Shown here piece by piece: positions 10,325-22,963 of a stretch of 64,000 bases of DNA. This DNA comes from Closterium sp. NIES-65 (Eukaryota > Streptophyta > Zygnematophyceae > Desmidiales > Closteriaceae). Numbering within the stretch: position 1 is the first letter of the stretch; the number at the start of each line of letters is the position of its first letter. Both the position numbers and the translations under genes were made by a program. The notes beneath the pieces are model-generated. The model saw only the letters and a program-made list of their open reading frames with translations, was not told the origin of the DNA and did not search any database. Where the stretch lies: the NCBI GenBank assembly GCA_948144175.1, contig CANXME010002465.1:155672-219671 (forward strand), read 5' to 3'.

Positions 10325-11678
10325 TGTCGAAACACTAGGCATAATCGAGAAACGGGAAAGAGGGTTTTCACTAGCATGCAGTCGAGTACATATAGCAAAC
10401 CCTAATTCAGGCTGTACTCGCTATAGAGTACCCCACTGCACGCTACACAAACGTCACATTCTGACACACCCCCATAGTCAAAGTGGGGTACAATCAACAC
10501 AACAAGCAGGCAGAGCAGTAGTTCACAATTATAAGCAAAGCTAGAGGCTATCACAGAGAGCAAGTGAGGAGGAGAAACTGTGGGGGCGAGAAGATGCGAG
10601 ACGACGGCTGAAGCTGCAGACACACGGGCAACAGGAGTGCGCAGAACTGTCGCTACCAGGCTAAACCCGGACTACACAGCGACAGGCGCAGCTGGCTCTC
10701 TATGCTCCCACGAGTGCTCAGACTGTGGCTACCGGGCGCAGAGCCCCGGACTACTCAGGCCACAGGGGGTCGTGGCTCTCTGGTCTACCAGGAGTGCTCA
10801 AACTGTGGCTACCGGGCGCAGAGCCCCAGACTACTCAGGCCACAGGGGGTCGTGGCTCTCTAGACTTCAGGCGTTGCGGACAACAAGACGACTACCCCCG
10901 GTCAACCTCCCCCAACTGTCCCACACTCCCTGCTGAACCACTAGCACCGCTCACACGCCACCCCCCTCGAACCACTCCGACGGCTCCAACACATCCACCC
11001 CCCTCAGCGGCAGCTGCAGCAGTGGGAGATGAAGGAGGAGGAGGAGCAGGGGACAGCTCACACACACGGCACCCCCTTACTCTCCACCCCCAAACCCTAA
11101 CACAGGAGCGCGGGCAGCAGCGGGGGTGGGGCGCAGTCAGAAGCTCGGGGGACGGCGTGCGGCACAAGGGCAGACGGTACGGGCCGCTCACGGGCCTGGC
11201 GCAGGCCAGACGAACCGCGCGCGGGCTGCCTCAGCCGCGCGCGGGCCTGGCGCAACCCATACGGGCCGCGCGCGAGCCTGGCGCAGGTCGCGCGGGCCGC
11301 GTCGGGCGACGGGGGGCGACGCACGGGTCACCGAAGCAAGCGCGCGGCGGGTTGGGCAGAAAACCGCCGCGAGCCCCGAGCGCGCGGCGGGAAGAAAAAA
11401 CCCTTCGCACTCCGAGCGCACGGCAGGAAGAAAACGGTGTGCGCCCGGGGCGCGCTACATGCAGTAGAGCAGGGGAAGCATCGGGTGGGGCCCACCCACA
11501 GGATCAACCCAGGAGGGTCGACCTACTCTGATAGCATGTCGAAACACTAGGCAGAATCGAGAAACAGGAAAGAGGGTTTTCACTAGCATACAGTTGAGTA
11601 CATATAGCAAACCCTAATTCGGGCTGTACTCGTTATAAAGTACCCCACTGCAGGCTACACAAACATCACATTCTGACA
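10325..11678 (-). mobile_element. Non-autonomous Copia-like LTR element, copy A (1.35 kb, minus strand)
   Basis: Two 142-bp LTRs (10325-10466 and 11537-11678) are flanked by a perfect AGTAA duplication (10320-10324, 11679-11683). On the minus strand the LTR reads TGTCAGAATGTGA...GTTTCGACA. Next to the right-hand LTR lies a tRNA-Met-like primer site (GCTATCAGAGTAGG), and next to the left-hand LTR a purine tract ending ATGGGGGTG. The interior lacks gag and pol. It contains two copies of a 79-bp unit (about 10725-10880, with ACTGTGGCTACCGGGCGCAG) and a GC-rich stretch of imperfect GGCGCAGG repeats (11160-11330). About nine differences between LTRs suggest an older insertion. Confidence 0.9.
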
Positions 11679-12730
11679 AGTAAAAGGGTGGCTGTTCGGG
11701 GTCGAGGTCTTCTTCACTGCAGCAAGAGTTAATGACGATGCCACGCATATTAATTACGCGGTTTTGCTTCTTCGAGGTGCAGCGCTTGAGTGGTGGCGCC
11801 GAACCTTGGAAACGGGGACGCCGACAGGTGTGACACATGCGGCAGACGGGACCTCAACAGTGACTAATCAAGTGGCACAATCGATCTTCGGAGTGACCAC
11901 GATACGCACGTGGAAGGAGTAGGGCGCAGCCTTACGAGATTGCTTCGAGCACGTATCCGCCTCGGAGCAAGCTCGCATGAAGCTGCGTGCATGGTCGCAG
12001 ATGGCTTCTGTCCAAGACTACACGACGTCATTTATGGGCCTCGCCAACCAAGTGGATGATATGTCGGAAGCTGAGCGGTTGGATAAATACAAAAACGGCC
12101 TCAGATACGAGATGCAGTACGAAGTTCGCAGGGGCCGTCCGACATCATTTCTTGAAGCAGTACGGCTGGCGGAGTCTACAGATGCGCTGATGCAGTACGC
12201 GAGAGCAGCTTCCACGGATGGAAACCGCTTTCGTGGCCAGACCCATCGGGCCACGATCAACGCCGTCCATGTCAAATGTCATATCTGCTACAGTTTGTTT
12301 AGGTTGTAGTGGGGTAGTTACTATGGGGTACAGTAAGTTTAGGGTTTCCTACTTGTACCCAACTCTTTCCTAGTTCAATCACTCTCTTGTTCATTCTGAC
12401 ATGGTATCACGAGCCTAGGTTCGCCACCTAGGACCGCTTACTACTACGGGCCCACTGTTCCGCTAGAAGCGCCCTTGTGCGCCCTACCTTAAGTGCGCCC
12501 TCGTGCGCCTTTCTCTGCTCGTGCGCCCTCGTGCGCCTTTTTCTGCTAGTGCGCCCTCTCGCGCCCCGCCCTTCGTTTTGCCCGCGCGCCCTCCTTTGCC
12601 CGTGCGCACGTGGCCCGCTAGCCACCAGCGCGCCGCCTGGCCGACGCCCGCGCGCAGGCCGTAACCCGCGCGCCGCGGCTGCAGCACGCCGACGGCTGCA
12701 GCCCGCCGGGACCCGCGCGTCCCCACCCTT

Positions 12731-12759
<29 letters not shown>
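12731..12759. repeat. C29 homopolymer in the Copia-2 leader
   Basis: An uninterrupted run of 29 C, followed within 100 bp by a second C-rich stretch (12811-12842). Such runs are error-prone in sequencing, so the exact lengths are uncertain. Confidence 0.8.
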
Positions 12760-12761
<2 letters not shown>

Positions 12762-12889
12762 GCCCCCGTTGCTCGTCGCGGCGCCTTCAAGGGGCCCGCC
12801 CGCTGCTCCCCCCCCCCCACCCCCCCCCCCCCCCCCCCCCCCGTCGCCGACCCTGCAGCAGCGCGCGACCCGCACGTGCAGCAGCTCGC

Positions 12890-13245
12890 GAAGCCGCCCT
12901 TGCAGCAGCGCGCGAGCCGCCCCTGCACCAGCATCAGCTCGCGACGCTGCCTCTGCAGCAGCGCGCGACCCGCCCCTACAGCAGCGCGCGAGCTGCCCCA
13001 GCACCAACAGCAGCCGCCCCTGGCCCCTGGAGCAGCCGCCCCTGGAGCAGCCGCCCCTGCAACAGCTGCCCCTGGCCCCTAGAGCAGCCGCCACTGCAGA
13101 AGCCGCCCTTGGCCCCTGGAGCAGCCGCACCTGCAGCCGCCCTTGGCCCCCTAGAGTAGCCGCCCCTGCAGCAGCCGCCCCTAGCCGCAGTCGTCGCCCC
13201 ACCCTGCAGCAGCTGCTGTGGAGCTGCCTGCCGCGGTCGTTGCCG
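12890..13245 (+). repeat. CAG-rich minisatellite in the Copia-2 leader
   Basis: Imperfect units built on GCAGCAGCCGCCCCTGGAGC alternate with CAGCAGCGCGCGACCCGC. The same unit is amplified in the non-autonomous element at 22964-23592, linking the two leaders. Confidence 0.75.
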
Positions 13246-13393
13246 CTGTAGCGGCCCCGCAGTCGCCTCTGTCGTGCGCCTGCCCTTCCCACCACTGGTG
13301 AGCACTGCCCTACCCGCGCTGCTACCGCTACTACTGCTGCTAGTGCTGTTACTGCTGCTGCTACTGCTCCTGCTGCTCCTGCTGCTACTGCTT

Positions 13394-16300
13394 CTACTGC
13401 TGCTCCTGGCATGGCCAGATGCAGCTCCAGGGCCGTCCGCGTATGTCCCTCACGCCCCAGCAGCTTTGTGAGTGGTACGCCAGTTGGGGTTGTCGGGGTG
13501 GCAGTAGTGGGAGTCGTCCTGGAGTGGGTAGTTCGGGAGCTTCTTGTAGTGGCCCGGTGCAGCAGCAGCGTCGTCCGTGCGAGACTCGTTCGCCCCAGCA
13601 GCTTCGTGAGTGGTACGCTCGGAGTAGAGGGTCGCTGGGTGCTGCTCGCTGCCCGTACATTATTAGCACGGGTGTCCAGACTGGTCAGCCTTGCGGGACG
13701 CCTGGTCACACAGAGTCTCGCTGCTTTGCCCGTCTGAGCATCGCTTGGCGTACAGAGTTTGGCGACGACGCTGAGCTCCCCGACTGGGTGGAGCTGCTTA
13801 GGCAGAGGGTAGATATCTTTGCTCTTAACTATGATGCTCTTCTCACTGCAATGTATGCATTGTCTACTAGTGCCTAGGGAGCCTGTCACCTGTGTGTGCC
13901 GCCTGACCCCGGTATTCAGTCCGCTGCTCCAGGTGCCGGTGAGGCTGCTACTCTAGGTGCTCGTGCGTCTCCTGCTCCAGGTGCTGGTGAGGCTGCTGCT
14001 CTAGGCGCTTGTGAGTCTGCTGCTTCAGGTGCTTGTGAGTCTGCGCCTTCAAGTACTGCGCCTACTAAGGCACTACACACCTTCACACTGGACTCAGTTG
14101 CTTCCCGCTGTTTCTTTCGCGACCCCACCGCCCTAGAGCAGCTCCCTAGACCGGTTGCTGTCTCCCTGGCTGACCCCTCCGGGGGTCCGGTCCTTGCGAC
14201 CTCCACCACTGCCCTCCCTTGTCCTGCTGTCCCGTCTGGCACACTGTCGGGCCTTTACCTCCCCTCGTTCTCTACGAACTTGGTGGCGGCTTCTGCGCTC
14301 CAGGACGCGGGTGTTCACCAGTTCACCCCTGCCTACGAGCGTGTGACACACTGCACGTGTGCCCAGACGGGTCGTCACCTGGCTACCTTCACTCAGCAGC
14401 AGGGGCCGGACTTGTACACACTGACCACTGAGTCCCCTCAGGTAGCTGTGTCTGCGTCTGCGTCAGGTCAGTTGTCCGCCCCCTCCTCGTGTCGCACCCT
14501 GTCGCACCGGACGGTCCTTTGGCACCACCGCCTTGGGCACCCTTCGATGCAGCACCGTCGTGGCATGCACTCTCGTTTCCTTGTCTCTGGTCTCCCCAGG
14601 TCACTGCCTCCCCTGCCACCGTCCCCTGCCCCTCCTTGCCTTCCCTGTGTCGAGAGGCGGCAGCGTGCCACCCCTCACTCCTCTGCATTCCCCCCGACGG
14701 AGGCTCCTCTGCAGACCCTTCACATGGACGTGTTGGGCCCAGCCCGCGTCCGTGGACAAGGCGGAGAGCGCTTCTTCCTGCTTGTAGTTGACGACTACAC
14801 GCGTTACACCACGGTCTTCCCCTTGCGCACCAAGGGAGAGGTCCCTGCTGTCTTGATCCCTTGGATCCGCGCTACCCGTCTCCAGCTGGAGAGGCGCTTT
14901 CGCACGGACCTTCCAGTCCTGCGACTGCACTCTGACAGAGGTGGTGAGTTTTCCTCCGACCTCTTGGAGGCCTTCTGTCAGGAGGAGGGCATTGAGCAGA
15001 CGTTCACGCTTCAGACCTCTCCTCAGCAGAATGGGGTTGCTGAGCGCCGCATTGGCTTGGTCATGGAGGTCGCTCGTACCTCCTTGGTCCATGCGGCTGC
15101 CCCCCATTTTCTGTGGTCGTTTGAGGTCCGGTACGCCGCGCATCAGCTCAACCTCTGGCCCCGTGTCTCCGTTCCGGAGACCTCGCTGACACTGCGTTGG
15201 ACGGGAGAGGTTGGCGATGCGTTTGTGTTCCGTGTCTGAGGATCTCGTGACTTTGTCCACGATATGTCCGCGGACAAGCTCTCCTCCCGCGCCGTTCCTT
15301 GTGTCTTCCTGGGCTTTGTTCCTGACGCGCCTGGCTGGCAGTTTTACCACCCCACCTCGTGACGTGTCTTCCCCTCTCAGGACGTCACATTTGACGAGTC
15401 GGTCCCCTTTTACCATCTCTTCCCCTACCGCACTGCCCCGCTCCCCCCTCCGTCGCTCTTCCTCGCGCCAGGTGCTGCTTTGGTAGACCCCCAGCCTCCC
15501 TAGGGTCCTACACCCTCAGGTTTTTCCCAGGTAGACCCAGTCGAGCTTGTCGAGGTAGCTGTCGACTCTGGTCCTACGCGAGGTACTGAGCTTGCTGAGC
15601 CTGGTGGTGCTGAGCCTGGGGGTGCGGAGACTAGGGGTGCTGAGCCTGGGAGTGCGGAAACTGGGGGTGCTGAGCCTGGGGGTGCGGAGACTGCGGGTGC
15701 TAAAACTGGGGGTGCTGTGCCTGGGGGTGCTGAGCTTGGAGTTCCTGAGCCTGGGGGAGCAGCGCCTGGGGGTGCTCTCTCTTCCCTGCAGCTGCGTGAG
15801 CGGTACTCTTGGTACTGACGCCGCCGCCGTGGTGCTGTGGGCGCTGGAGGTGCTACTGGAGCTGGAGTTGAGGGCGCTGGGCCTACTGGAGTTGGTGTAG
15901 CTGCAGACCCTGGGGTTGGCGCTGGAGCTGCTGGGACTGGAGGTGCTACTGCAGCTGTTGAAGGTGCTACAGGTACTGGGGCTGGTGGTGTTGTAGGGGC
16001 TAAAGCTGGAGGTGCTGCCGCTCGTCCTCGTGCAGGTGCTAGAGCTGACGGTGCGGCTGGAGCTGGTGCTACTGGGGGTACTGGAGCTGGCACTACTGGA
16101 GCTGCTGGTAGTGCTGGGGGTTCTGATGCTGTCTCTACTGGTTCTAGGGGCACTCCACGGCCGCTGCCGTACTTCGTTCCGCTCCTTCAGTAGGTTCTTG
16201 GTCAGCCGCCTCCTCCTTGTCCTGCTTCCTCCTTAGAGTGTCCTCCGCCTGTCCAGTCGCAGTCACAGTTACAGCCTGCCTCGCCACATCCTAGTCCTTC

Positions 16301-18814
16301 TCCCTACACTGGTCCGATAGGAGGTCTTATGGAGCGTTGTGAGCCTAAGTCTCATCCTGTGTTGCCTGAGTCTTGTTCTGCATCACCTGTTCGTGCTGCT
16401 CGCACTGGTCATTGTGTCAACGTCCTCCTGCTGTCCCAGGCAGTCACCAGATGACGCTTCCTCTTTCCACTGCTCTACAGCGTGTCCCTCTACCTTCTCC
16501 TCCTGCGTCCTCTCTTCCTGCTCTTGCTGACCCGGAGTCTGACCTTCTTCGTGCTGCTAGTCCTACTGTCACGCGTCTCTTGGCCACTGCTGTCACTGAC
16601 CCTTCCTTTGAGTCAGCTGCTGCGTTTGCCTTAGTTGCTGAGCTTGTCGACTTTGCAGCTCACTGGTCACTGTCTAGACTACGCTGCCAGTCTTGTTGCT
16701 GAGTGTGAGTCTGTCTGTCCTCCATCCGTCGGGGGTGAGTGTGCTCTTAACACGGACGTCCTTGAGGACAGGCAGGAGGAGTTTGAAAGCTTTGCCGCTA
16801 CTGTACCTCATCTCGTGTCCATGCTGATTGCACTTGAGGGAGACCCGGATGCACCAGACATCCCGACCCCGCGCTCTTACGCTGAGGCAATCGCGGGTGA
16901 GTACTCCTCTCAGTGGGAGTCAGCCATGGACGCAGAGATGCCGTCTCCTCCTGCGTCTTCTCTGCCTGACGTTCCAGAGCCTGAGTCTGACTGCGCTCGT
17001 GCTGCTCACCCTAGTGTCACGCGTCTGCTAGCCATAGTTGTCACTGACCCGTGGTTTGAGTCTACCGCTGCGTCTGCCTTAGTCGCTGAGCTTGTTGACT
17101 TTGCTGCTACCTGTCGTCTAGACTATGCCGCTAGTCTTGTTGCTGAGTCTGAGTTTGTCTGTCCTCCGTCCGTCGGGGGTGAGTGTGCTCTTGGCACGGA
17201 CGTCCTTGAGGACACGCAGGAGGACCTTGAGTGTCTTGCAACCGCTGCGCCTCATCTCGTGTCCATGCTGCTTGCCCCTCAGGGAGACCCGGATGCTCCA
17301 GACATCCCGACCCCGCGCTCTAACGCTGAGGCGATCGCAGGTGAGTACTCCTCTCAGTGGCAGACAGCCATGGATGCAGAGATGGCATCCTGGAAGTCCA
17401 CTGGCACTTACGTTGACGAGGTTCCCCCTCGTGGGGCGAACATCGTCAGTGGCATGTGGATTTTCAGGGTAAAGCGGCCGCCAGGTTCTCCGCCTGTCTT
17501 CATGGCTCGTTACGTTGCTCAAGGCTTCAGACAGTGAGAGGGAGTTGACTTCTTCCAGACCTTCTCCCCCACCCCGAAGATGACCACTCTTCGGGTGCTA
17601 TTGCACGTTGCCGCTCAGCGTGACTACGAGCTTCACTCTCTTGACTTCAGCACAGCTTTCTTGCAGGGCAGCCTGCACGAGGAGATCTGGCTGCGCCGCC
17701 CTCTTGGCTTCACTGGGTCGTTCCCTCCTGGTACCCACTGGAGCCTCCGACGGCTGGTCTACGGTCTCTTCCAGGCGCCACGTGAGTGGCACGACACACT
17801 GAGGACTACACTTGCGGCTCTTGGGTTCGCGCCTTCTATTGCTGACCCGTCGCTTTTTCTGCGCACCAACACTACGCTGCCGCCGTTCTACATCCTCGTG
17901 TACGTCGACGACTTGGTCTTTGCCACTGCTGACACTGAGGCTCTGGCCCTGGTGAAGTCGAAGCTACAGAAGAGACACACGTGCATAGACCTGGGTGAAC
18001 TGCGCAGCTACCTAGGCTTGCAGATCACCCGGGACAGAGCACGCCGCACCATCACACTCACTCAGTCACACATGGTGCAGCAGGTCCTTCAGCGCTTCTG
18101 CTTCACCTGGTCCTCAGCACAGGCCACTCCTCTGGCTACAGGTTACTCGCTCTCAGCTCCACCTTTGGAGGAGTCCGTAGAGCCGAGTGGTCCTTACCCA
18201 GAGCTAGTTGGCTACCTCATGTACCTGATGAGTTGCACTCGTCCTGACCTCGCGTACCCTCTTGGCCTTCTGGCTCGATACGTGGCTCCTGGTCGGCACC
18301 AAAAGGTGCACATGGATGCTGCTAAGAGGGTACTGCGCTACTTGTGCAGTACATTGGGCATGGGGCTCGTGCTTGGAGGGAGGAGCTCAGTTGTTCTCAC
18401 TGGGCACTCAGACGCTTCTTGGGTTGAGGACCAGGCTACTCAGCGGTCGTCACAGGGTTACACCTTCCGCCTTGGCTCTGGTTCATTTCTTGGCGTTCTA
18501 CATGCTTCTCTTCAGTTCTCAGCTCCAGTTGTGAGGCTGAGATCTACGCCACAGCCATGGCTGCACAGGAGTTACGCTGGCTCACCTACGTGCTGACTAA
18601 CTTGGGAGAGCGGCCTCGTTCTCTTCCAGTGCTGTACGTCGACAACAAGGCTACCATTGCCTTGTGTGAGGAGCACAGAACGGAGCACATTGCTCTGCGT
18701 TACTTCTTGGCTCGTGAGTTGCAGCAGCGTGGTCAGCTTCGTCTGCGTTACGTGGCCACTGGGGCCAACACTGCTGATATATTCACCAAGGCACTTGAGT
18801 CTGGTGATCATTAG
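13394..18814 (+). pseudogene. Copia-2 gag-pol polyprotein, decayed
   Basis: Only a C-terminal gag piece is readable (about 13419-13877: LREWYARSRG and a knuckle-like CGTPGHTESRC). Protease follows at 14085-14230, but the DSGAS site reads DSVAS. Integrase (14500-15240) keeps HHRLGHPS, CLPC, LHMDVLGPARV, HSDRGGEF and NGVAERR, so the zinc site and DDE residues look present. A GGAEP linker (15595-15780) and GA-rich linker (15840-16110) follow. The RT N-terminal module is present twice (see the 448-bp repeat). RT (17580-18350) has DFSTAFLQG and YVDD; RNase H follows to 18814. Stops include TGA at about 15238 and 15360, TAG near 15500, TGA near 17536 and TAG near 18813. Confidence 0.88.
16493..17388 (+). 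repeat. 448-bp tandem duplication in Copia-2 (linker and RT N-terminal module)
   Basis: The block starting CCTTCTCCTCCTGCG at 16493 restarts as CCGTCTCCTCCTGCG at 16941. Both copies encode PESD, VTRLLA, ALVAELVDFAA, GGECAL, TDVLED and GDPDAPDIPTPRS. Copia-1 and Copia-3 carry one copy. The duplication keeps the frame because 448 bp is offset by small indels between the copies. Confidence 0.85.
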
Positions 18815-21800
18815 CGTTTTTGCACTATGCTAGGCCTTGTGCCCAATTTTCCTCACTTGCTGTAGGCTTTGCTTGTAGTGTGATCTATATATAGACACCT
18901 GCATGCTTGCTTTGCTAGGTAGAGATCACTGTGATGTTTGTGTTGCATATATGCCTCTGCATGTGAATTGGCCTTGTGGCCTTTTGCTTGTGCTCAGTGT
19001 GTGTGGTGACGTTGTGATCCACCCTGAGCTTCTTTTGCCTTTCTTGACTGGTCTTGTGACCCCTTGCTCTCCCCCACTTTGCCTATGGGGGTGTGTCAAA
19101 TGTCATATCTGCTACAGTTTGTTTAGGCTGTAGCAGGGTAGTTACTATGGGGTACAGTAAGTTTAGGGTTTCCTACTTGTACCCAACTCTTTCCTAGTTC
19201 AATCACTCTCTTGTTCATTCGGACAGTCCATACACCCGACCGCCCTCCTAAGGGACTGTGCTACCAGTGTGGGAAGACGGGTCACTACATGAAAGACTAC
19301 CACGAGAAAACGCCGCTGACGTGGAACGACAGGAAGGAGCAGGGAAATGGGAAGAGTCAGTAATTAGCGGGCCCTTTACTGACTGTGCTCCCTCGTCCGA
19401 ACCCCACCATCCCCACCAAGTTGTGGTTCCGATTCATGCAATCGATCGCACTCGGCCGAATAACGGGGATACACATGTGGATCACCCTGTGCTGGTCGCT
19501 GGCAAGGTGTTAAAAAATAACTTGAAAATGTTTGTCGAGGGAGGGGTCAGCCATAGCCTCTTCAATTTGGCGAGCGCAAAAAAATGCAAGCTGCAACTTG
19601 ACAGGTGTCTGCCCGAAATTGACAGCCGCCTCGTGGATGGGACGCCTCTGGTGATAACGGAAGAAACACGGACGGTCAGGATCGAATGCGGCGACAATTT
19701 TGGCTTCAGCATGAAGTTTCTCGCGACAACACTGGACGGCTGTGACGTGCTGCTGGGACGTGATTGGCTGCGACGGCATAACCCTGTCATCGACTGGACA
19801 ACGGTATCATGCAACATCAACAAGCCCGAGGGGCTAATTAAACTGCCTGCATGGACACCTAACTTCATCCAAGCCCCGTGCGTCAAAGCTATCACTATAG
19901 CTCGCCATTTCAACAGGGGCGCGCAGCTGTTCGCTGTTTGTTTACGTGAGTTGGCGGTTGACAACGACGGAAAGGACATCGAGAAGCTGTGTGCAGGCGT
20001 ACCACCAGATTTAGCGGAGCTGATTCGGAGGTACCTGGACATTTTCCCTGACGATCTGCCACCTGGACTGCCACCAGAGAGACCTGAGGACCACAAAGTC
20101 CAGTTGGAACCTGGCGTGCAGCCGATTGTTCGGACACAGTGGCGGTTGACCCAGCCGGAACTCGAGGAGCTGCGAAGTCAAATTGACGCACTGTTGGAGA
20201 AAAGGTTCATTCGGGCCAGCACATCTCCCTCGTAGCACCGATAGTGTTCACTCCAAAGAAAGACGGCGGGCTTTGCATCTGCATCGACTATCGTGCGCTG
20301 AACCAGGTCACCATCAAGTCTCGCTACCCAATCCCACGCACCGACGACCTCCTCGACCAACTTCGCGGCGCTTGCTATTTCTCGAAGATTGACTTACGTG
20401 GCGGTTACCACCAGATTCGAGTCTTCGCCGACGACTGTCACAAGACTGCGTTTCGCACACGCTACGGGAGTTACGAATTTACAGTGATGCCTTTCGGTCT
20501 CACGAACGCGCCTTCAACATTTCAACTCACCATGAACAGGGTTTTTCGGGATCTTCTAGACCGATGTGTCATCGTCTACTTGGAAGATATCCTGATTTTT
20601 AGCAAGACAAGGGAGCAGCGCCTCCGCGACCTGGATGCAGTGTTTAAGCGGCTGCAGGAGAACCGACTCATCACCAAGGGCTCTAAGTGCAAGTTTTTCA
20701 AGCAGGAGTTGGAGTTTTTGGGGCACGTCATCTCGCGCGACGGCATTAACATCGACCCGGCGAAAATCAAGACCATACAGGAGTGGAAGTCCCCGACGAA
20801 TGTCACAGAACTCCAGAGTTTTCTGGGCTTTGTGAATTACGTCAGGCGGTTTATTCCGAATATGGCGGGGATAATCGGCCCGCTGACCGACCTACTGCAC
20901 AAGGACATGAATTTTGTGTGGGGGGGGAGGCAGAAGCAGCTTTCCAAGAATTCAAGAATTTTCTTGTTTCCACTCCCGTGCTGCGCATCGCCGACCCATC
21001 GAAGCCGTTCGAAGTCGTCACCGACGCATCAGATTTCGCCATCGGAGCTAAGCTCCTCCAAGATTTCGAGAACGGGTTGCAGCCGATCGCCTACGAATCA
21101 CGCAAGCTACAGGCAGCCGAACGCAACTACCCGATCCACGACAAGGAGATGCTCGCCATAATACACGCGTTCAAACTGTGACGCTGCTACTTGGTGGGCG
21201 CCGACGTCACTGTTCGCACGGACCACAAGTCCCTACAGTCCCTACGAGCCCAGCCCAACCTCAACCCGCGACAAATACGGTGGCTGGATTACATGGAGAG
21301 CCACTTCACCTACCGCATCACGTACAAGAAAGGGGCGAATAACATCGCCGACGCCCTGACCCGACCAACAGTACAATCCGCTACAGTACTCATTACCTAT
21401 TCGAACCCATTACTTACCGGACTATTCACCCACGGCTACACTACGGACCCGTTCTTCACGACCAGGAATCACCAGCAGGCCACGACGCAGAAAGGGGATT
21501 ATTACCTAAAAGCCGGAACCTGACCGGATTTGGGTTCCCGCTTACAGGCTGCTGCGTGAACTCCTTATCCAAGAGGTCCACGATTCGAACTTCTCCGGAC
21601 ACTTTCGGGTTGATAAAACCCAGAAAATTACTGCACCGTCAATATTACCGGCCTGACTCCTCTAACGACGTGCAGCGATATGTGTCCTCATGCAGGGTGT
21701 GCCAAGCCATGAAATCAACACGTCAACGACTAGCTGGGCTGCTGCAACCCCTCGAGCCACCCGAACGACCGTGGCAGCAAGTGACAATGGATTTCGTCAC

Positions 21801-22479
21801 GGGGATGCCAGCTGGGCCGTCCGGCAACAACGCAGTGTCAAAATGTTATTGTATACATCACTTTATAACTACCTGCAATGTAGACTTAGTGTAGTTATCT
21901 TGCTTGTTAGGTGGTGCACCTTGCTTAACTTCTTTCATATTTGTACCCTTGAACTTATAGTGAAACCATCATTCTTCCTTCTCGACTTTCCTCACCCAAA
22001 ATTCTCTCGACACTCACTAGCCATGGCTCCTAAGTCATGCTAGCATTCTAACATGGTATTAAGAGCAATAGTTCCTAGGACCTCACATTAATGGGCCCAC
22101 CACCTAATGCCCTGCTAGCCTAGGCCCCGGCCCGTCGCTCCTTGGCGTCGCCCCTAGCCCCCAGGCTCGGCCCCTTGGCCCCGTCGCCCCTAGCTCGGCC
22201 CCTCGGCCCCGCTGGCCCCGTCGATTCCGTCGCCCGCGCCCGGCCCGTCTCTAGCCCGCGATCGGCCCGTACCTAGCCCACGCCCGGCCCCGTCTCGCGC
22301 CCGCGCCCGACCCGTACCTAGCCCGCGATCGGCCCGTTCCTAGCCCTACGCCCGGCCCGTACCTAGCCCGCGACAGGCCCGTGCCTAGCCCGCGCTCGGC
22401 CACGTCTTACGCCTGCGCCCGGGCCCGTCTCTTGCCCGCGCCCGGCCCGTACCTAGCCCGCGCGTGGCCTCGTACCTAG

Positions 22480-22735
22480 CCCGCGCCCGGCCCCGTACTT
22501 AGCCCGCGCCCCGGCCCCGTACCTGCCCAGCGCCCGGCCCCGTACCTACCCAACGCCCGGCCCCGTACCTACCCAGAGCCCGGCCCCGTACCTGCCCAGC
22601 GCCCGGCCCCATACCTGCCCAGCGCCCGGCCCCGTACCTGCCCAACGCCCGGCCCCATACCTGCCCAGCACCCGGCCCCGTCCCTAGCCCAGCACCTGGC
22701 CCCGTATCTGCCCAGCGCCCGGCCCCGTTCCTAGC
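22480..22735 (+). repeat. 22-bp minisatellite (GCGCCCGGCCCCGTACCTGCCC)
   Basis: About eleven imperfect copies of a unit containing CCCGGCCCCGTACCTGCC. Looser versions extend left to about 22200 (CCCGGCCCGTACCTAGCCCG). It lies in the leader of non-autonomous copy C. Confidence 0.85.
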
Positions 22736-22963
22736 CATGGCCCCGTCGCCCCTAGCCATGGCCCCTCTCGACCTGCCGCCCCTAACCGCGGCCCCGGTGC
22801 CCTGTTGCAACATGGTGGGTGAGGGGGTGGCAAGAAGGGGTTCCTCCTGCCCGCGTGCCCTACAGTCGCACGCGCAGCTCCGCCCCCGCCCCCCTCCCCC
22901 CCCTCCCCCCCCTCCATGGGGATGGCGGGGAGAGGGTGTGAGGGGGTGGCGGATGTGCCTCAG

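Larger units (their letters stand above)
12270..19225 (+). mobile_element. Copia-2: complete Ty1/copia element inside gypsy gag
   Basis: 132-bp LTRs (12270-12401 and 19094-19225; four differences by eye) start TGTCAAATG and end ATTCTGACA or ATTCGGACA. A perfect GTCCA duplication flanks the element (12265-12269 and 19226-19230). The primer-binding site TGGTATCACGAGCC begins at 12402, and the purine tract TATGGGGGTG ends at 19093. A GC-rich leader of about 1 kb with C runs and CAGCAGC-type repeats (12402-13390) precedes the coding part. The insertion cut gypsy gag just before its zinc knuckle, so Copia-2 is younger than the gypsy element. Confidence 0.95.
10024..19363 (+). pseudogene. Gypsy gag, in three pieces separated by two insertions
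   Basis: The pieces are 10024-10324, 11684-12269 and 19231-19363, ending TAA. When the insertions and one duplication copy are skipped, the reading frame continues exactly across both breaks: DKTVTV into KGWLFGVEVFF, and NAVHV into HTPDRPPKG. The N-terminus is a coiled coil (MMAQVAEMQESMTTLMAEVTT). The central retrotrans_gag domain has GAALEWWRRT, MKLRAWSQ and VQDYTTSFMGLANQVDDMSE. A zinc knuckle reads CYQCGKTGHYMKDY, where the last ligand Cys has become Tyr. One in-frame TAG lies at 11919-11921 (TWKE-stop-GAALRD), probably an old CAG. Gag would form the particle and bind RNA. The missing ligand and stop make it non-functional. Confidence 0.88.

Noticed and set aside
12618..13889. 423-codon minus-strand frame rich in Ala, Gly and Arg
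   Set aside because: It is the antisense of the Copia-2 GC-rich leader and gag end; no domain, and composition explains the lack of stops.
14601..15416. Minus-strand frame of about 270 codons
   Set aside because: Antisense of Copia-2 integrase; the plus strand carries the conserved catalytic motifs.
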